A stretch of DNA of 64,000 bases from Ruegeria atlantica (GTDB taxonomy: Bacteria > Pseudomonadota > Alphaproteobacteria > Rhodobacterales > Rhodobacteraceae), in the NCBI RefSeq assembly GCF_013032505.1, contig NZ_WQCG01000002.1, forward strand, positions 62,001 through 126,000, in the 5' to 3' direction. Shown here in pieces: positions 43,647 through 53,417 of this stretch (the first letter of the stretch is position 1; every line of letters starts with the position of its first letter). The position numbers were made by a program, and so were the translations under genes. Under the pieces are notes generated by a model. It ran no database searches. It was not told the DNA's origin and was given only the letters and a program-made list of their open reading frames with translations.

Positions 43647-44730
43647 ACCGGTTCTCGACGCTTTTCTCGAGTTTAATGTTGTACTTGGGGTGTCAGCCCT
43701 GATCTGGCTGACGGCTCGCGCGGTGTTGACTCGATCATCGATGCGATTTGAGTCTGTCGCGCAACTGCGATCACTCAAAGCACTTTGCATCTGCGTCGTG
43801 CTGAGCCCAATTTTGGCAATGGGAGTATCGGCGGTTGTTGGGTTCCTATGGCCGGGACGCGCAGTCGCGCTGGGGGATCTGGCCGTAGCGGCCTATTTGC
43901 GCGGTGAGATTGCCATGCCTGCTGCGCAGTTTGAAACCTTGCTGAATACGCGCGAACGTTGGCTTGATCACGTCCTGTCCGGTTCGTCTTTAGTTGTAAC
44001 CTTTGCACTTATTGCTTTCGCATTTGTATCGACAGTCCTGACCGTAAGGGTAGTGCGCGATGCTTGGGCAATTCGCAAAGCCGTGAGATCCAGCTTTCTT
44101 TGGCGGCAATCATCCAAGGTTGACATTCGGTTGTCGGACCGGATTACCGTGCCATTTGCTGTGCGCGGTCTACGCCGTCGTCACGTGGTCTTACCCAGCC
44201 ATCTGCTCAATACACCGCGTGAAATGCGGTTCGCTTTGGCCCATGAATTCCAGCACATCCGCGCGTTGGACGTGGAGTGGGAACTTGGCTTTGAACTCTT
44301 GCGCCCGCTACTGTTCTGGAACCCGGCCTATCTGGTGATCAAGCACCAGTTTGACCGACTGCGCGAGCTGGCCTGTGACCAGTCCGTCGTCTCGCGCAAA
44401 GGCATAGACGCCAAAGACTATACGGCCTGTTTGCTGGATTACTGTTCGCGGTCTCTGACGATAAACAGCCCACGTATTCTTCATGTGGCATTGGTGAACG
44501 GGACAAAAGCAAAGCATGTGTTGCGTTTGCGTGTGATTGCCCTGACCGAAGCACCAGCGACAACTCCTCCGCTGCCTGCTGTATTCCTTGGGCTGACATT
44601 ATCTTTGGCAACCGTTCTTGCCATCAGTTCCGCGTCAGTGCGCCAAACTCAGGATTGGAGCCACGATCGATTGATGCTTTCGACGGTTGTGAACCTTGAA
44701 CGGCTAGAGGCCCGCAATCAGGGGAACTAA
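43633..44730 (+). CDS. M56-family (BlaR1-like) membrane metallopeptidase
   Basis: 365 residues. Two or three N-terminal membrane helices, a cytoplasmic zinc-protease domain with the HEFQH (HExxH) motif followed by a downstream Glu region (RELACDQSV), and one further helix near residue 320. The extracytoplasmic penicillin-binding sensor domain of true BlaR1 is absent, so the trigger is not obviously a beta-lactam. It is paired with the BlaI-like repressor. No beta-lactamase or PBP gene is adjacent. Confidence 0.87.
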   Translation: MTAVKPVLDAFLEFNVVLGVSALIWLTARAVLTRSSMRFESVAQLRSLKALCICVVLSPILAMGVSAVVGFLWPGRAVALGDLAVAAYLRGEIAMPAAQFETLLNTRERWLDHVLSGSSLVVTFALIAFAFVSTVLTVRVVRDAWAIRKAVRSSFLWRQSSKVDIRLSDRITVPFAVRGLRRRHVVLPSHLLNTPREMRFALAHEFQHIRALDVEWELGFELLRPLLFWNPAYLVIKHQFDRLRELACDQSVVSRKGIDAKDYTACLLDYCSRSLTINSPRILHVALVNGTKAKHVLRLRVIALTEAPATTPPLPAVFLGLTLSLATVLAISSASVRQTQDWSHDRLMLSTVVNLERLEARNQGN

Positions 44731-45280
44731 AGTGGTGCGGTGATCTGTGGCTTGGCTCGTCGCGCCGACGTCTTCAATACCAAACACTAGGCATTGAACC
44801 GCTTGATTGGGTTGTGTCGTAGACATTTGGGTCAGATTGACGTGGCAGCCTATTCTGGCATTTGTTTTGCGCAAGTAGTTCTCGAATTGGTCCGGTCCAA
44901 TTGAACGGCTGCCATTTCCGCAAGAATGTGGATCTTCACGCGGTGTACTTTATCTACAGTGCGCGGTGTGTGGGTCGACCACGCCACATTGAACAAGTGG
45001 GAGGCGAAGTACTCGCCGCAGACGTAAGCGCGCCCCGAATCTCGCAGATACCGGCACTTTCAACAGTTTGGGACAAAACCCGTTCCAGATTTTCAAGCGA
45101 TTCAGCACGCTGGCCACATAGGGCACGAGTTGCCGTTGGACACAAAGCGTTCCAACGCACCAGATACTGAGCGAGTTTTCATTATACGCCTTGGCGCCTC
45201 GGTTCAGTGCATAACTGCTTAAACGCAAGGCAATTGGCCGGCTTATCTGTTGATCCCTCTCGTAACTGTCTGTTTCCTTG
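44731..45280. other. 550-bp stretch without a credible gene
   Basis: Open frames of up to ~180 codons exist on the minus strand and ~100 codons on the plus strand, but they show no family pattern, are Arg/Ser/Cys-rich in a random way, and overlap a real lipoprotein gene. It may be a decayed gene. It contains the left copy of a short imperfect repeat. Confidence 0.5.
44803..44844 (+). repeat. Left copy of a 1-kb-spaced imperfect repeat
   Basis: Contains TTGATTGG, then GACATTTGGGTCAGA and ACGTG. The same blocks recur 1000 bp further on. The 15-base core differs at one position. Confidence 0.45.
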
Positions 45281-45523
45281 TCAATTACATGCCGATTGGC
45301 CCGCATACATTCCAAGCCCAGCACCGGCCGCCGTGGCAAGGGTTTTGCCGGTGCCTGATCCAATCTGGTTACCCAAGACGCCGCCAATAGCAGCACCTCC
45401 GAGAACACCAGCGGCACAGCGAGCGTCGTTTTGTACTTGAGCTTGAGTTTGGGTTGTCGGGGCTCCGCATGCCGCCAGAAGCAATACGCCACCAAACAGG
45501 CAAGCCACGGTTGTCTTCTTCAT
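45281..45523 (-). CDS. Small glycine-zipper lipoprotein
   Basis: 80 residues. A lipoprotein signal peptide with lipobox LLAAC (Cys19) is followed by a short linker and a glycine-zipper two-helix hairpin (GVLGGAAIGGVLGNQIG and AAGAGLGMYAGQ). Such small outer-membrane lipoproteins (17-kDa antigen-like, OsmB-like) are thought to affect envelope integrity or stress resistance. It lies alone between non-coding stretches. Confidence 0.82.
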   Translation of the reverse strand: MKKTTVACLFGGVLLLAACGAPTTQTQAQVQNDARCAAGVLGGAAIGGVLGNQIGSGTGKTLATAAGAGLGMYAGQSACN

Positions 45524-45935
45524 GTCGGTTTCCTCACATTCGCACGTAAGTAATGAACTCTGGTTTCAATACATGTGGGGTCTACCGTACCTCTCTCCAA
45601 ACTGCCGGGGGATCAGGCGCAAGAAACCGCCCAAGTGGGTTGTTTCGCCGGCTGAGAAATGCCGTTTTGCGGTTAAGGAGTGAGCCACGTCTTAACGTAC
45701 GCGCGAAGAAGCTTTGGTAGCAGGGTCAATCATGCGCTTGAAGGTTCGGGGCAGCAACGTGGTACTGATGCTGAAGTGTGTTTTCTGAAGCCAATCGTTT
45801 GATTGGTCCCGGTCCAACTACGACGTTTGGGTCAGAAACGTGAGACGTGAAACACCCACAGTAACCTATTATTGGCGGGAAGGTAACTTTTATGGTCAAA
45901 AGACAATGTATGTCTGCATTCGACCCTTGTTTTAT
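45524..45935. other. 412-bp stretch without a credible gene
   Basis: No supported reading frame. It includes the promoter side of the small lipoprotein gene at its left end, the right copy of the imperfect repeat, and the downstream flank of tRNA-Pro at its right end. Confidence 0.5.
45799..45842 (+). repeat. Right copy of the 1-kb-spaced imperfect repeat
   Basis: TTGATTGG, then GACGTTTGGGTCAGA and ACGTG, in the same order and orientation as at 44803. The two core blocks start exactly 1000 bp apart. Both copies lie in otherwise gene-free DNA around the small lipoprotein gene. Confidence 0.45.
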
Positions 45936-46012
45936 TGGTCGGAGTGAGAGGATTCGAACCTCCGACCCCTGCCTCCCGAAGACAGTGCTCTACCAGGCTG
46001 AGCTACACTCCG
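45936..46012 (-). tRNA. tRNA-Pro (anticodon CGG)
   Basis: A 77-base cloverleaf on the minus strand: 7-bp acceptor stem CGGAGTG/CACTCCG, discriminator A, and an encoded CCA end. The D-arm is AGCTCAGCCTGGTAGAGC, the anticodon arm CTGTC-TTCGGGA-GGCAG reads CGG, and the T-arm has GGTTCGAATCC. It decodes CCG proline codons. No duplicated 3'-end (attachment-site-like) copy was noticed nearby. Confidence 0.95.
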
Positions 46013-46106
46013 ACCGTGGCGCGTGATCTATACCCGCGTATTTGGATGTGCAAGAGGGTTTTCGCATGGATTATTTGAATTGCACCGGTCTTTTGCCGAC
46101 GCAGTA

Positions 46107-47222
46107 TCAGGTCAGTACGCTGGTTTGATACAGCCGAATTTTTGTGCCGCCATGGTCCACAACCGGCCCCGGCGGCAATAGGGGCAAACGGGTAGATCGG
46201 GCCAGGCTTGCACTGCTGGTGACGATGCCGACACGCCAGCCTTTGAACCTGGATTGCAGTACCTTTCCCAGGCTGCCGTAAACCGATCGCAGGCGTTTTT
46301 CGTCTCCGATCCGTGCACCATAGGGTGGATTGACAATAACAAGACCCGAAGGCCCTGACGGAGGCTTTATGTCACTGACCGAGCGGGTCTGAAACATGGT
46401 GAGTTCTGCAACTCCAGCGCGGTCGGCGTTTTTGGTCGATGCTTCAATCGCCCCGCTATTACGGTCCGAGCCAAAAAAAATCATGTCCGGTTTGGCCAAA
46501 GGCGGTTGCTGGCGCATCGTGGACCAAACGTCCGAGTCGAAACTCGGCAGATATTCAAAGGCAAAGCTGCGCGTGCGGCCCGGGGGCAACCCCAGTGCAA
46601 TTTCGGCAGCTTCAATGACAAAGGTGCCCGAGCCGCACATCGGATCCAGAATTGGCTCGGACCCATCAAATCCACACTCTCTGAGGAACATCGCAGCCAT
46701 CGTTTCGCGCATTGGGGCTTTTGCGACGGCGGGCTTGTGGCCGCGCTTGTGCAACGGTTCGCCTGAGCTGTCTATCGAAAAGGTGCACAGATCTTTTTCT
46801 ATCCGAAGCAGAACACGCACGGCCGCATCTGTTGAAACAGGAGCGCCCAGAGTTTCCGTAATCGCCCGTTCGATGCGTTGTCGCGCGGCACCCGCGTGAT
46901 AGATTCGGGATTTGCGACTTGTTGCTTCGACCTTGACGGGAACATCGGGGCTTAGAAAGTTTGCCCAGGGGAATTTTCTGGCTCGTTTGTCCAGTTGCGC
47001 GAGATGGACGGCGGGAAATCCGCCCAATCGCACCAGAACTTTGTTCGCTCCGCGCAAACAAAGGTTCGCGCGCCAAACTTCCGACCACCCACCGTTGCAG
47101 GTGACACCGCCGGGCACGGGCTTTGCACCTGCGAATCCATGCTCGACTGCTTCAGCATGCAGTGGGGCTTCAAGGCCGGGCGTTGCGACCAGAAAAATCT
47201 CAAAATTGTCGTTTGGTTCCAT
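46107..47222 (-). CDS. THUMP-domain rRNA methyltransferase, RlmL-like
   Basis: 371 residues. N-terminal THUMP RNA-binding domain (ATPGLEAPLHAEA; ATSRKSRIYHAGAARQRIERAI read in parts) and a Rossmann methyltransferase domain with SAM motif DPMCGSGTFVIEAA and catalytic NPPYG. It matches the m2G2445 23S rRNA methyltransferase part of E. coli RlmKL without the RlmK half. Single gene with ATG at 47222; a GC-poor promoter region separates it from nqrA. Confidence 0.88.
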   Translation of the reverse strand: MEPNDNFEIFLVATPGLEAPLHAEAVEHGFAGAKPVPGGVTCNGGWSEVWRANLCLRGANKVLVRLGGFPAVHLAQLDKRARKFPWANFLSPDVPVKVEATSRKSRIYHAGAARQRIERAITETLGAPVSTDAAVRVLLRIEKDLCTFSIDSSGEPLHKRGHKPAVAKAPMRETMAAMFLRECGFDGSEPILDPMCGSGTFVIEAAEIALGLPPGRTRSFAFEYLPSFDSDVWSTMRQQPPLAKPDMIFFGSDRNSGAIEASTKNADRAGVAELTMFQTRSVSDIKPPSGPSGLVIVNPPYGARIGDEKRLRSVYGSLGKVLQSRFKGWRVGIVTSSASLARSTRLPLLPPGPVVDHGGTKIRLYQTSVLT

Positions 47223-47510
47223 CCCGGGTGCTTACACCGGAAGCGTTGCGGGCGCGATATACAATTTTAGCGGGCTCAAAATGCAGCCCTTCAAGTTAAA
47301 TTGACAAATTATCGGCAATTTAGGCGGCAACGGGTTTGCGTTTGGCACCATCCCCGCGTAAAGGGTCCGTGATCAAATCGAAGCTTGGAACAAAAGCAGG
47401 TGCTATGCGCCTTTTTTGTTCTCAGGCTCCCACATACAGATCGTTTTGTGCCACTATGCAGTGGTGGGAACGATGTGTTGCAGGAAAGAGGCTTGGAAGA
47501 CCGTAGCGAC

Positions 47511-48854
47511 ATGCAAACTTTCAAACTGAAAAAAGGGTTGGAGCTGCCGGTGCAAGGCGCGCCAGAGCAGACGATCCAGCCGGGTCCTGAATTCAGGTCT
47601 GTTGGGGTTTTGGGGGCCGATTATCTGGGCCTGAAACCACGCATGCTGGTTCAGGAGGGTGAAGAGGTACGGCGGGGCACACCGTTGTTCTGTCACAAGG
47701 ATGTGCCCGAGGCGATAATGGTCGCCCCGCTCAGCGGCAAAGTCGTGGCCATCAACCGTGGTGCGCGTCGGGTTCTGCAGAGCGTTGTGATCGAAGTCTC
47801 TGACGTCAACGACACAGGCCTGGATTTTTCCGGCGTGGGCAACGCCGAAACGGCCGAAGGCGTGACTGAACGCCTGTGTGCAGCCGGATTGTGGACTGCC
47901 TTCCGTACGCGGCCGTATTCCAAGATGGCAACACCGGGAACCACGCCCGCGGCAATTTTCGTGACGGCCATGGATAGCGAACCTCTGGCTGCTGATGCTG
48001 CGACCATTATTCAAGATGCAGGTGACGCCTTTGCTGCCGGCCTGAACGCTGTTGCCAAGCTGACCGAGGGTAAGACGTATCTGTGCCAAAAAGAGGGCAA
48101 CGCCCTTCCGGGCGCGGACGTTCCGGGTGTCGAAGCAGCAGCGTTTTCCGGACCGCACCCTGCCGGTCTGGCTGGAACGCACATCCACTTCCTTGAGCCG
48201 CTGGCCGGTGAGAAACAGGTTTGGACGATCGGCTATCAGGACGTGATCGCGATTGGTCGCCTGATGCAGACGGGTCATCTGGACCCCAACATCGTGGTTG
48301 CCCTGTCAGGCCCTGGCGCGCGCCAGCCCCGCCTGATCCGCACAGTCATGGGCGCATCGACCGACGATCTGACGCGTGACGAAATCAATGTGGACGGAAC
48401 CGCCCGCGTTATTTCTGGCTCTATCCTGTCTGGCCGCCATGCAGCGGGTCCGGAGGCCTTTCTGGGCCGTTTCGCGCGTCAGATCAGCATCATCCGCGAA
48501 GACCATGATCAGCATACGTTGGGCTGGATTCTTCCGATGCCGTCGAAATACGCGGTTCAGCCGGTTCTTGGCTCGGCCTTTGCCAAGAAGCTGTTTGCAT
48601 TCACGTCCAATTTGAATGGTGGACGCCGTGCAATGGTGCCGACCGGTACGTTCGAACAGCTGATGCCGCAGGACTATTTGCCGACGCAATTGCTACGCGC
48701 TTTGCTGGTAATGGACACCGATACTGCACAGGCGCTAGGTGCGCTGGAGCTGGACGAAGAGGACCTTGGCCTTATCGGCTTTGCCTGTCCGGCGAAATAT
48801 GAATATGGGCTGGCGCTGCGCGACTGCCTGACAAAGATTGAAAAGGAGGGCTGA
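47511..48854 (+). CDS. nqrA: Na+-translocating NADH:quinone reductase subunit A
   Basis: 447 residues from ATG 47511 (MQTFKLKKGLELPV), the normal NqrA start; the frame is open to 47385 without homology. It is a peripheral cytoplasmic subunit contacting quinone. First gene of the complete nqrABCDEF operon. The 288 bp upstream hold an AT-rich patch with TTGACA at 47301, but without a good -10 hexamer. Confidence 0.95.
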   Translation: MQTFKLKKGLELPVQGAPEQTIQPGPEFRSVGVLGADYLGLKPRMLVQEGEEVRRGTPLFCHKDVPEAIMVAPLSGKVVAINRGARRVLQSVVIEVSDVNDTGLDFSGVGNAETAEGVTERLCAAGLWTAFRTRPYSKMATPGTTPAAIFVTAMDSEPLAADAATIIQDAGDAFAAGLNAVAKLTEGKTYLCQKEGNALPGADVPGVEAAAFSGPHPAGLAGTHIHFLEPLAGEKQVWTIGYQDVIAIGRLMQTGHLDPNIVVALSGPGARQPRLIRTVMGASTDDLTRDEINVDGTARVISGSILSGRHAAGPEAFLGRFARQISIIREDHDQHTLGWILPMPSKYAVQPVLGSAFAKKLFAFTSNLNGGRRAMVPTGTFEQLMPQDYLPTQLLRALLVMDTDTAQALGALELDEEDLGLIGFACPAKYEYGLALRDCLTKIEKEG

Positions 48855-48859
48855 TCCGA

Positions 48860-50068
48860 ATGGGTTTGCGCAACTTCTTTGACCGGATCGAGCCGAACTT
48901 TACCAAGGGCGGCAAGTACGAGAAGTATTTCCCCATCTACGAGATGGTCGAAAGCTTCATCTACACTCCGAAAACCGTAACCTCTGTCGCGCCCCATGCG
49001 CGGTCCTACGTGGATATGAAGCGGATCATGACTTATGTCGTGATCGCTACGATCCCCTGTATCCTGTGGGGGATGTATAACACCGGCTATCAGGCAAACT
49101 CGGCCATTGCCGCGCTGGGTCCGGATTCAGCCACTGGCTGGCGGATCGCCATCCTGCAGATGTTCGGTATCTCACTGAATCCTGCCAGCATCTTCGCCAA
49201 TGTGATGCACGGGTTGATGTACTTCCTGCCGATTTACATCGTCACACTTGTAGCAGGTGGTATCTTCGAGGTCGTGTTTGCAACTGTTCGCGGCCATGAG
49301 GTGAACGAGGGTTTCCTTGTTACTTCAATGCTTTACACGCTAATCATGCCCGCATCCACGCCGCTTTGGCAGGTCGCGCTGGGTATCATCTTCGGCGTTG
49401 TCATCGGTAAAGAAGTCTTTGGCGGTACTGGCAAAAACTTCCTGAACCCTGCGCTTGTTGGTCGCGCGTTCCTGTATTTTGCTTATCCGGCGAATATGTC
49501 GGGTGACACGGTCTGGACCCCGGTTGATGGCTTTTCGGGGGCAACGGCATTGTCGGTTTCCGCCTCAGAAGGGTATCAGGCATTGGCCATCGAGGGACTT
49601 ACCTGGTGGAACGCGTTTTTGGGTCAGATGCAGGGCAGCTTTGGCGAGACCTCGACGCTGGCCTGTATGATCGGTCTGGCATTTCTGTTGATGACGCGCA
49701 TCGCCAATTTCCGCCTGATTGTTGGCTGTCTGGCAGGCACCATAGGTCTTACCTTGCTGTTCAACCTGATTGGGTCGGACACTAACCCGATGTTCGCGAT
49801 GCCCTGGTACTGGCATGTCGTCGTCGGCGGTTACGCCTTCGGTCTGGCCTTCATGGTGACCGAGCCTGTTTCGGCCAGCCACACCAACATGGGTCGCTAC
49901 ATCTACGGCGCCCTGATTGGTATCATGGTTGTGTTGATCCGTGTGGTGAACCCCGCTTTCCCCGAAGGCATGATGCTGGCAATCCTGTTCGGTAACGTCT
50001 TTGCACCGCTGATCGACTATTTTGTCGTTCAGGCAAACATCAAACGGAGGGCGCGTCGCCATGTCTGA
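48860..50068 (+). CDS. nqrB: Na+-translocating NADH:quinone reductase subunit B
   Basis: 402 residues with about ten membrane helices. FMN is covalently bound to Thr229 in the SGAT motif (FSGATALSV), the site ApbE modifies. It forms the main Na+ path with NqrD and NqrE. It starts five bases after nqrA and overlaps nqrC by eight bases. Confidence 0.96.
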   Translation: MGLRNFFDRIEPNFTKGGKYEKYFPIYEMVESFIYTPKTVTSVAPHARSYVDMKRIMTYVVIATIPCILWGMYNTGYQANSAIAALGPDSATGWRIAILQMFGISLNPASIFANVMHGLMYFLPIYIVTLVAGGIFEVVFATVRGHEVNEGFLVTSMLYTLIMPASTPLWQVALGIIFGVVIGKEVFGGTGKNFLNPALVGRAFLYFAYPANMSGDTVWTPVDGFSGATALSVSASEGYQALAIEGLTWWNAFLGQMQGSFGETSTLACMIGLAFLLMTRIANFRLIVGCLAGTIGLTLLFNLIGSDTNPMFAMPWYWHVVVGGYAFGLAFMVTEPVSASHTNMGRYIYGALIGIMVVLIRVVNPAFPEGMMLAILFGNVFAPLIDYFVVQANIKRRARRHV

Positions 50069-50876
50069 TACGCAATCCCCAGAACCCAAGGGCGCGATTG
50101 CCAAGTTCCTGGCGGCCTCGCCGGACTCGGTGGGTAAAACGATCTTTATCGCCGTAGCAGTCTGCCTTGTGGCTTCGATGGTCGTGTCAGCTGCAGCCGT
50201 AAGCCTGCGCCCTGTGCAGGAAGCGAACGCGCTGAAGGACAAGCAGATCAACGTTCTGCAGGTGGCAGGCGTTTACGAGCCGGGCATCGATGTCTCTGAA
50301 GCATTCGCAAAGTTCGAGCCGCATGTACTTGAACTGTCGACTGGCGAGTTTGTGGACGACAAATTCGATCCGGCCACTTTCGACGATCTGGCCGCTGCCA
50401 GTGACCCTGAGTTGAGCGTTGCGCTGGATGATGACCCTGCTGGTATCGGTCGCAAGGCTCTGTACCGCGTGATCTATCTGCTGCGTGATGACAGCGGAGC
50501 GCTCGACAAGGTCATCCTGCCGATTCAGGGTTATGGTCTGTGGTCGACGCTCTATGGGTTCATCGCGCTGGAAAGCAACGGTAACGACATCTACGGCCTG
50601 CAATTCTATCAGCACGGTGAGACGCCCGGTCTTGGTGCTGAGGTGGACAACCCTCGTTGGAAAGCACTGTGGAATGGCAAAAAACTGCGGGATGAGGCGG
50701 GGGATCTGCAGATCACCGTGTCCAAGTCACAACCCGCCGCCGGCCCTGAATTCTATGTTGACGCCCTGGCTGGTGCCACGCTGACTTCGGTTGGTGTCGA
50801 TAACCTGGTGAAATTCTGGATGGGTGATGCGGGCTACGCTCCGTTCCTGGCCAAACTGCAAGCAGGAGAGATTTGA
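50061..50876 (+). CDS. nqrC: Na+-translocating NADH:quinone reductase subunit C
   Basis: 271 residues. One N-terminal membrane helix (~residues 25-50) and a periplasmic FMN-binding domain. The flavinylation motif here reads [10 protein letters not shown] with acceptor Thr240; most NqrC proteins have Ser where this one has Ala before GAT. Start ATG 50061 has GGAGG upstream; earlier in-frame codons lie inside nqrB. Confidence 0.95.
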   Translation: MSDTQSPEPKGAIAKFLAASPDSVGKTIFIAVAVCLVASMVVSAAAVSLRPVQEANALKDKQINVLQVAGVYEPGIDVSEAFAKFEPHVLELSTGEFVDDKFDPATFDDLAAASDPELSVALDDDPAGIGRKALYRVIYLLRDDSGALDKVILPIQGYGLWSTLYGFIALESNGNDIYGLQFYQHGETPGLGAEVDNPRWKALWNGKKLRDEAGDLQITVSKSQPAAGPEFYVDALAGATLTSVGVDNLVKFWMGDAGYAPFLAKLQAGEI

Positions 50877-51529
50877 TGTCCCAGACCAAGAAAGAGATGC
50901 TGGTCGACCCGCTTGTCGACAATAACCCGATTACGCTGCAGGTGCTGGGTATCTGTTCGGCGCTGGCGGTGACCTCGTCACTGCAGGTGTCTATGGTGAT
51001 GGCGCTGGCGGTGATCTTCGTGACGTCATTCTCGTCCTTCTTCATCTCGTGCCTTCGCAACCAGATCCCGGGTTCGATCCGGATTATCGTGCAGATGGTG
51101 ATCATCGCCTCGCTGGTGATCCTGGTGGACCAGATCCTGAAAGCCTATGCTTTCGAGATTTCGAAAACCTTGTCGGTCTTCGTTGGCCTGATCATCACCA
51201 ACTGTATCGTGATGGGTCGCGCCGAAGCATTTGCGATGAAGAATCCTCCGGTCGCGTCGTTTATCGACGGTATGGGCAACGGTATGGGCTATGGCCTGAT
51301 CCTGCTGCTGGTTGGTTTCATTCGCGAACTGTTCGGCAACGGGTCGCTGTTTGGCGTCACCATTCTACAGACCGTCAACAATGGTGGTTGGTACGTGCCC
51401 AACGGCATGCTGCTGCTGCCGCCGTCCGCGTTCTTTATCATCGGTCTGATCATCTGGGCCTTCCGCACATGGAAGCCAAACCAGGTCGAAGAACGTGAAT
51501 ACAAAATTCAGCAGGTAGAGGCCCACTGA
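50876..51529 (+). CDS. nqrD: Na+-translocating NADH:quinone reductase subunit D
   Basis: 217 residues, six helices. It contains the NqrD/RnfE pattern [14 protein letters not shown] and the conserved [12 protein letters not shown], whose Cys is a ligand of the intramembrane iron site shared with NqrE. The start overlaps the nqrC stop (TGATG). Confidence 0.96.
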   Translation: MSQTKKEMLVDPLVDNNPITLQVLGICSALAVTSSLQVSMVMALAVIFVTSFSSFFISCLRNQIPGSIRIIVQMVIIASLVILVDQILKAYAFEISKTLSVFVGLIITNCIVMGRAEAFAMKNPPVASFIDGMGNGMGYGLILLLVGFIRELFGNGSLFGVTILQTVNNGGWYVPNGMLLLPPSAFFIIGLIIWAFRTWKPNQVEEREYKIQQVEAH

Positions 51530-52137
51530 TGGAAGGTCTGATTTCACTGGCCGTGAAGGCCATCTTTGTTGAAAACCTCGCGCTTAGCTTCTTTCTCGGC
51601 ATGTGTACCTTCATCGCCGTATCTAAGAAGATTTCGACCGCGCTGGGTCTGGGTATTTCTGTGATGGTCGTTCAGGCCATCACCGTGCCCACGAACAACC
51701 TGCTGCTCAACTACCTGTTGAAGCCAGGCGCGCTAGCTTGGGCTGGTTTCCCCGATGTGGACCTCACCTTCCTTGGCCTGATTTCGTATATCGGCGTGAT
51801 TGCGGCGATGGTTCAGATCCTTGAGATGGTCTTGGATAAGTACTTCCCGCCGCTCTACAACGCGCTGGGGATCTTCCTGCCGCTGATCACGGTGAACTGC
51901 GCCATCCTGGGTGGCTCGCTGTTCATGGTTGAGCGTGACTATAACTTCGCCGAAGCCGCCACCTATGGTCTGTCTTCGGGCTTTGGTTGGGCGCTGGCGA
52001 TCACTGCGATGGCTGGTGTGCGTGAAAAGCTGAAGTACTCGGACATTCCGGATGGTTTGCAGGGTCTTGGCATCACCTTCATAACCGCGGGTCTGATGGC
52101 GATGGCCTTCATGTCCTTCTCGGGCGTGAAGTTGTAA
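51529..52137 (+). CDS. nqrE: Na+-translocating NADH:quinone reductase subunit E
   Basis: 202 residues, six helices. The NqrE/RnfA pattern includes [19 protein letters not shown] and [11 protein letters not shown], whose Cys provides the other ligand pair for the NqrD/E iron centre. It overlaps nqrD by one base. Confidence 0.96.
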   Translation: MEGLISLAVKAIFVENLALSFFLGMCTFIAVSKKISTALGLGISVMVVQAITVPTNNLLLNYLLKPGALAWAGFPDVDLTFLGLISYIGVIAAMVQILEMVLDKYFPPLYNALGIFLPLITVNCAILGGSLFMVERDYNFAEAATYGLSSGFGWALAITAMAGVREKLKYSDIPDGLQGLGITFITAGLMAMAFMSFSGVKL

Positions 52138-52149
52138 GGAGAAGCTCGC

Positions 52150-53373
52150 ATGGAAACTTTTAGCCTGGGCGTCGTCCTTTTCACCCTGATCGTTATTGCT
52201 CTGGTGGCTCTGATTATGGCCGCCCGTTCGAAACTGGTATCGACAGGTGATGTGAACATAACCATCAACGGTGAGAAAACCATTTCCGTTCCCGCGGGCG
52301 GCAAGCTGCTGCAGACACTTGCGGCAGAAAAGCTGTTCGTGCCGTCTGCCTGTGGCGGCGGTGGTACTTGCGCGCAGTGTCGTGTGCGTGTGCATTCGGG
52401 CGGCGGGTCAATCCTGCCGACCGAAGAGAGTCACATCACCAAGCGTGAAGCTGCTTGTGGTGACCGTCTGTCCTGTCAGGTCGCGGTCAAACAGGACATG
52501 AATATCGAAGTCCCCGAAGAGGTCTTTGGCGTCAAGAAATGGGAGTGCACGGTTCGTTCGAACGAAAACGTGGCGACCTTCATCAAAGCGCTGACTCTGG
52601 ACCTGCCAGAAGGCGAGGACGTGAACTTCCGTGCCGGTGGCTACATTCAGATCGAAGCTCCTGCGCACCAACTGAAGTACACCGATTTTGACGTTGAGGA
52701 AGAATACCGCGAAGATTGGGACCGCTTCAATCTGTGGCAGTATGAATCGGTTGTGAACGAACCGATCGAGCGCGCGTATTCGATGGCCAATTACCCGGAC
52801 GAAAAAGGCATGATCATGCTGAACGTCCGTGTCGCCTCGCCGCCTCCGGGCTCTGAAGGTATCCCGGCGGGTCAGATGTCATCCTATATCTTCAACCTGA
52901 AACCGGGTGATAAGGTGACAATCTCTGGTCCGTTCGGGGAGTTCTTTGCACGCGACACCCAGAAAGAGATGGTCTTCATCGGTGGTGGTGCTGGTATGGC
53001 ACCAATGCGAAGCCACATCTTTGACCAGCTCAAGCGTCTGGAAAACCGCGATCGTAAGATCAGTTTCTGGTACGGTGCCCGGTCGAAAAAAGAGATGTTC
53101 TTTGTCGAGGATTTCGACCAGCTGGCGGAAGAGTTCGACAATTTCGAATGGCATGTCGCCCTGTCGGACGCGCAGCCCGAGGACGATTGGAAAGGCTATA
53201 CCGGCTTCATCCACAACGTTCTGTTCGAGGAATACCTCAAGAACCACCCGGCGCCTGAGGATTGTGAGTTTTACATGTGTGGTCCGCCAATCATGAACCA
53301 GTCGGTCATCAACATGCTGCTGGATCTGGGCGTGGATCGCGAAGACATCATGCTCGACGATTTTGGCGGGTAA
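52150..53373 (+). CDS. nqrF: Na+-translocating NADH:quinone reductase subunit F
   Basis: 407 residues. N-terminal helix, then a ferredoxin-like [2Fe-2S] domain ([12 protein letters not shown] and a fourth Cys in LSCQV), FAD-binding RAYSMANYP, and an NADH-binding domain with [12 protein letters not shown] and CGPP. It is the NADH-oxidising entry point of the pump. Last gene before the terminator; GGAG precedes the ATG. Confidence 0.97.
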   Translation: METFSLGVVLFTLIVIALVALIMAARSKLVSTGDVNITINGEKTISVPAGGKLLQTLAAEKLFVPSACGGGGTCAQCRVRVHSGGGSILPTEESHITKREAACGDRLSCQVAVKQDMNIEVPEEVFGVKKWECTVRSNENVATFIKALTLDLPEGEDVNFRAGGYIQIEAPAHQLKYTDFDVEEEYREDWDRFNLWQYESVVNEPIERAYSMANYPDEKGMIMLNVRVASPPPGSEGIPAGQMSSYIFNLKPGDKVTISGPFGEFFARDTQKEMVFIGGGAGMAPMRSHIFDQLKRLENRDRKISFWYGARSKKEMFFVEDFDQLAEEFDNFEWHVALSDAQPEDDWKGYTGFIHNVLFEEYLKNHPAPEDCEFYMCGPPIMNQSVINMLLDLGVDREDIMLDDFGG

Positions 53374-53382
53374 GAGACAAAG

Positions 53383-53413
53383 AACCGGCGCTCAAGGGCG
53401 CCGGTTTTCTTTT
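53383..53413 (+). terminator. Rho-independent terminator of the nqr operon
   Basis: A perfect nine-pair stem, AACCGGCGC / GCGCCGGTT, with a six-base loop is followed by TTCTTTT, 10 bp after the nqrF stop. On the other strand a weaker T-run follows, so it may also serve the convergent sugar-nucleotide genes. Confidence 0.88.
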
Positions 53414-53417
53414 GGGC

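Noticed and set aside
44950..45495. 181-codon minus-strand frame overlapping the small lipoprotein
   Set aside because: No family pattern and no ribosome-binding site; the 80-residue lipoprotein in another frame has a proper signal and lipobox. A decayed gene cannot be excluded.
45936..46012. tRNA-Pro as an integration site for a genomic island
   Set aside because: No integrase gene and no second copy of the tRNA 3' end were noticed in the flanking DNA.
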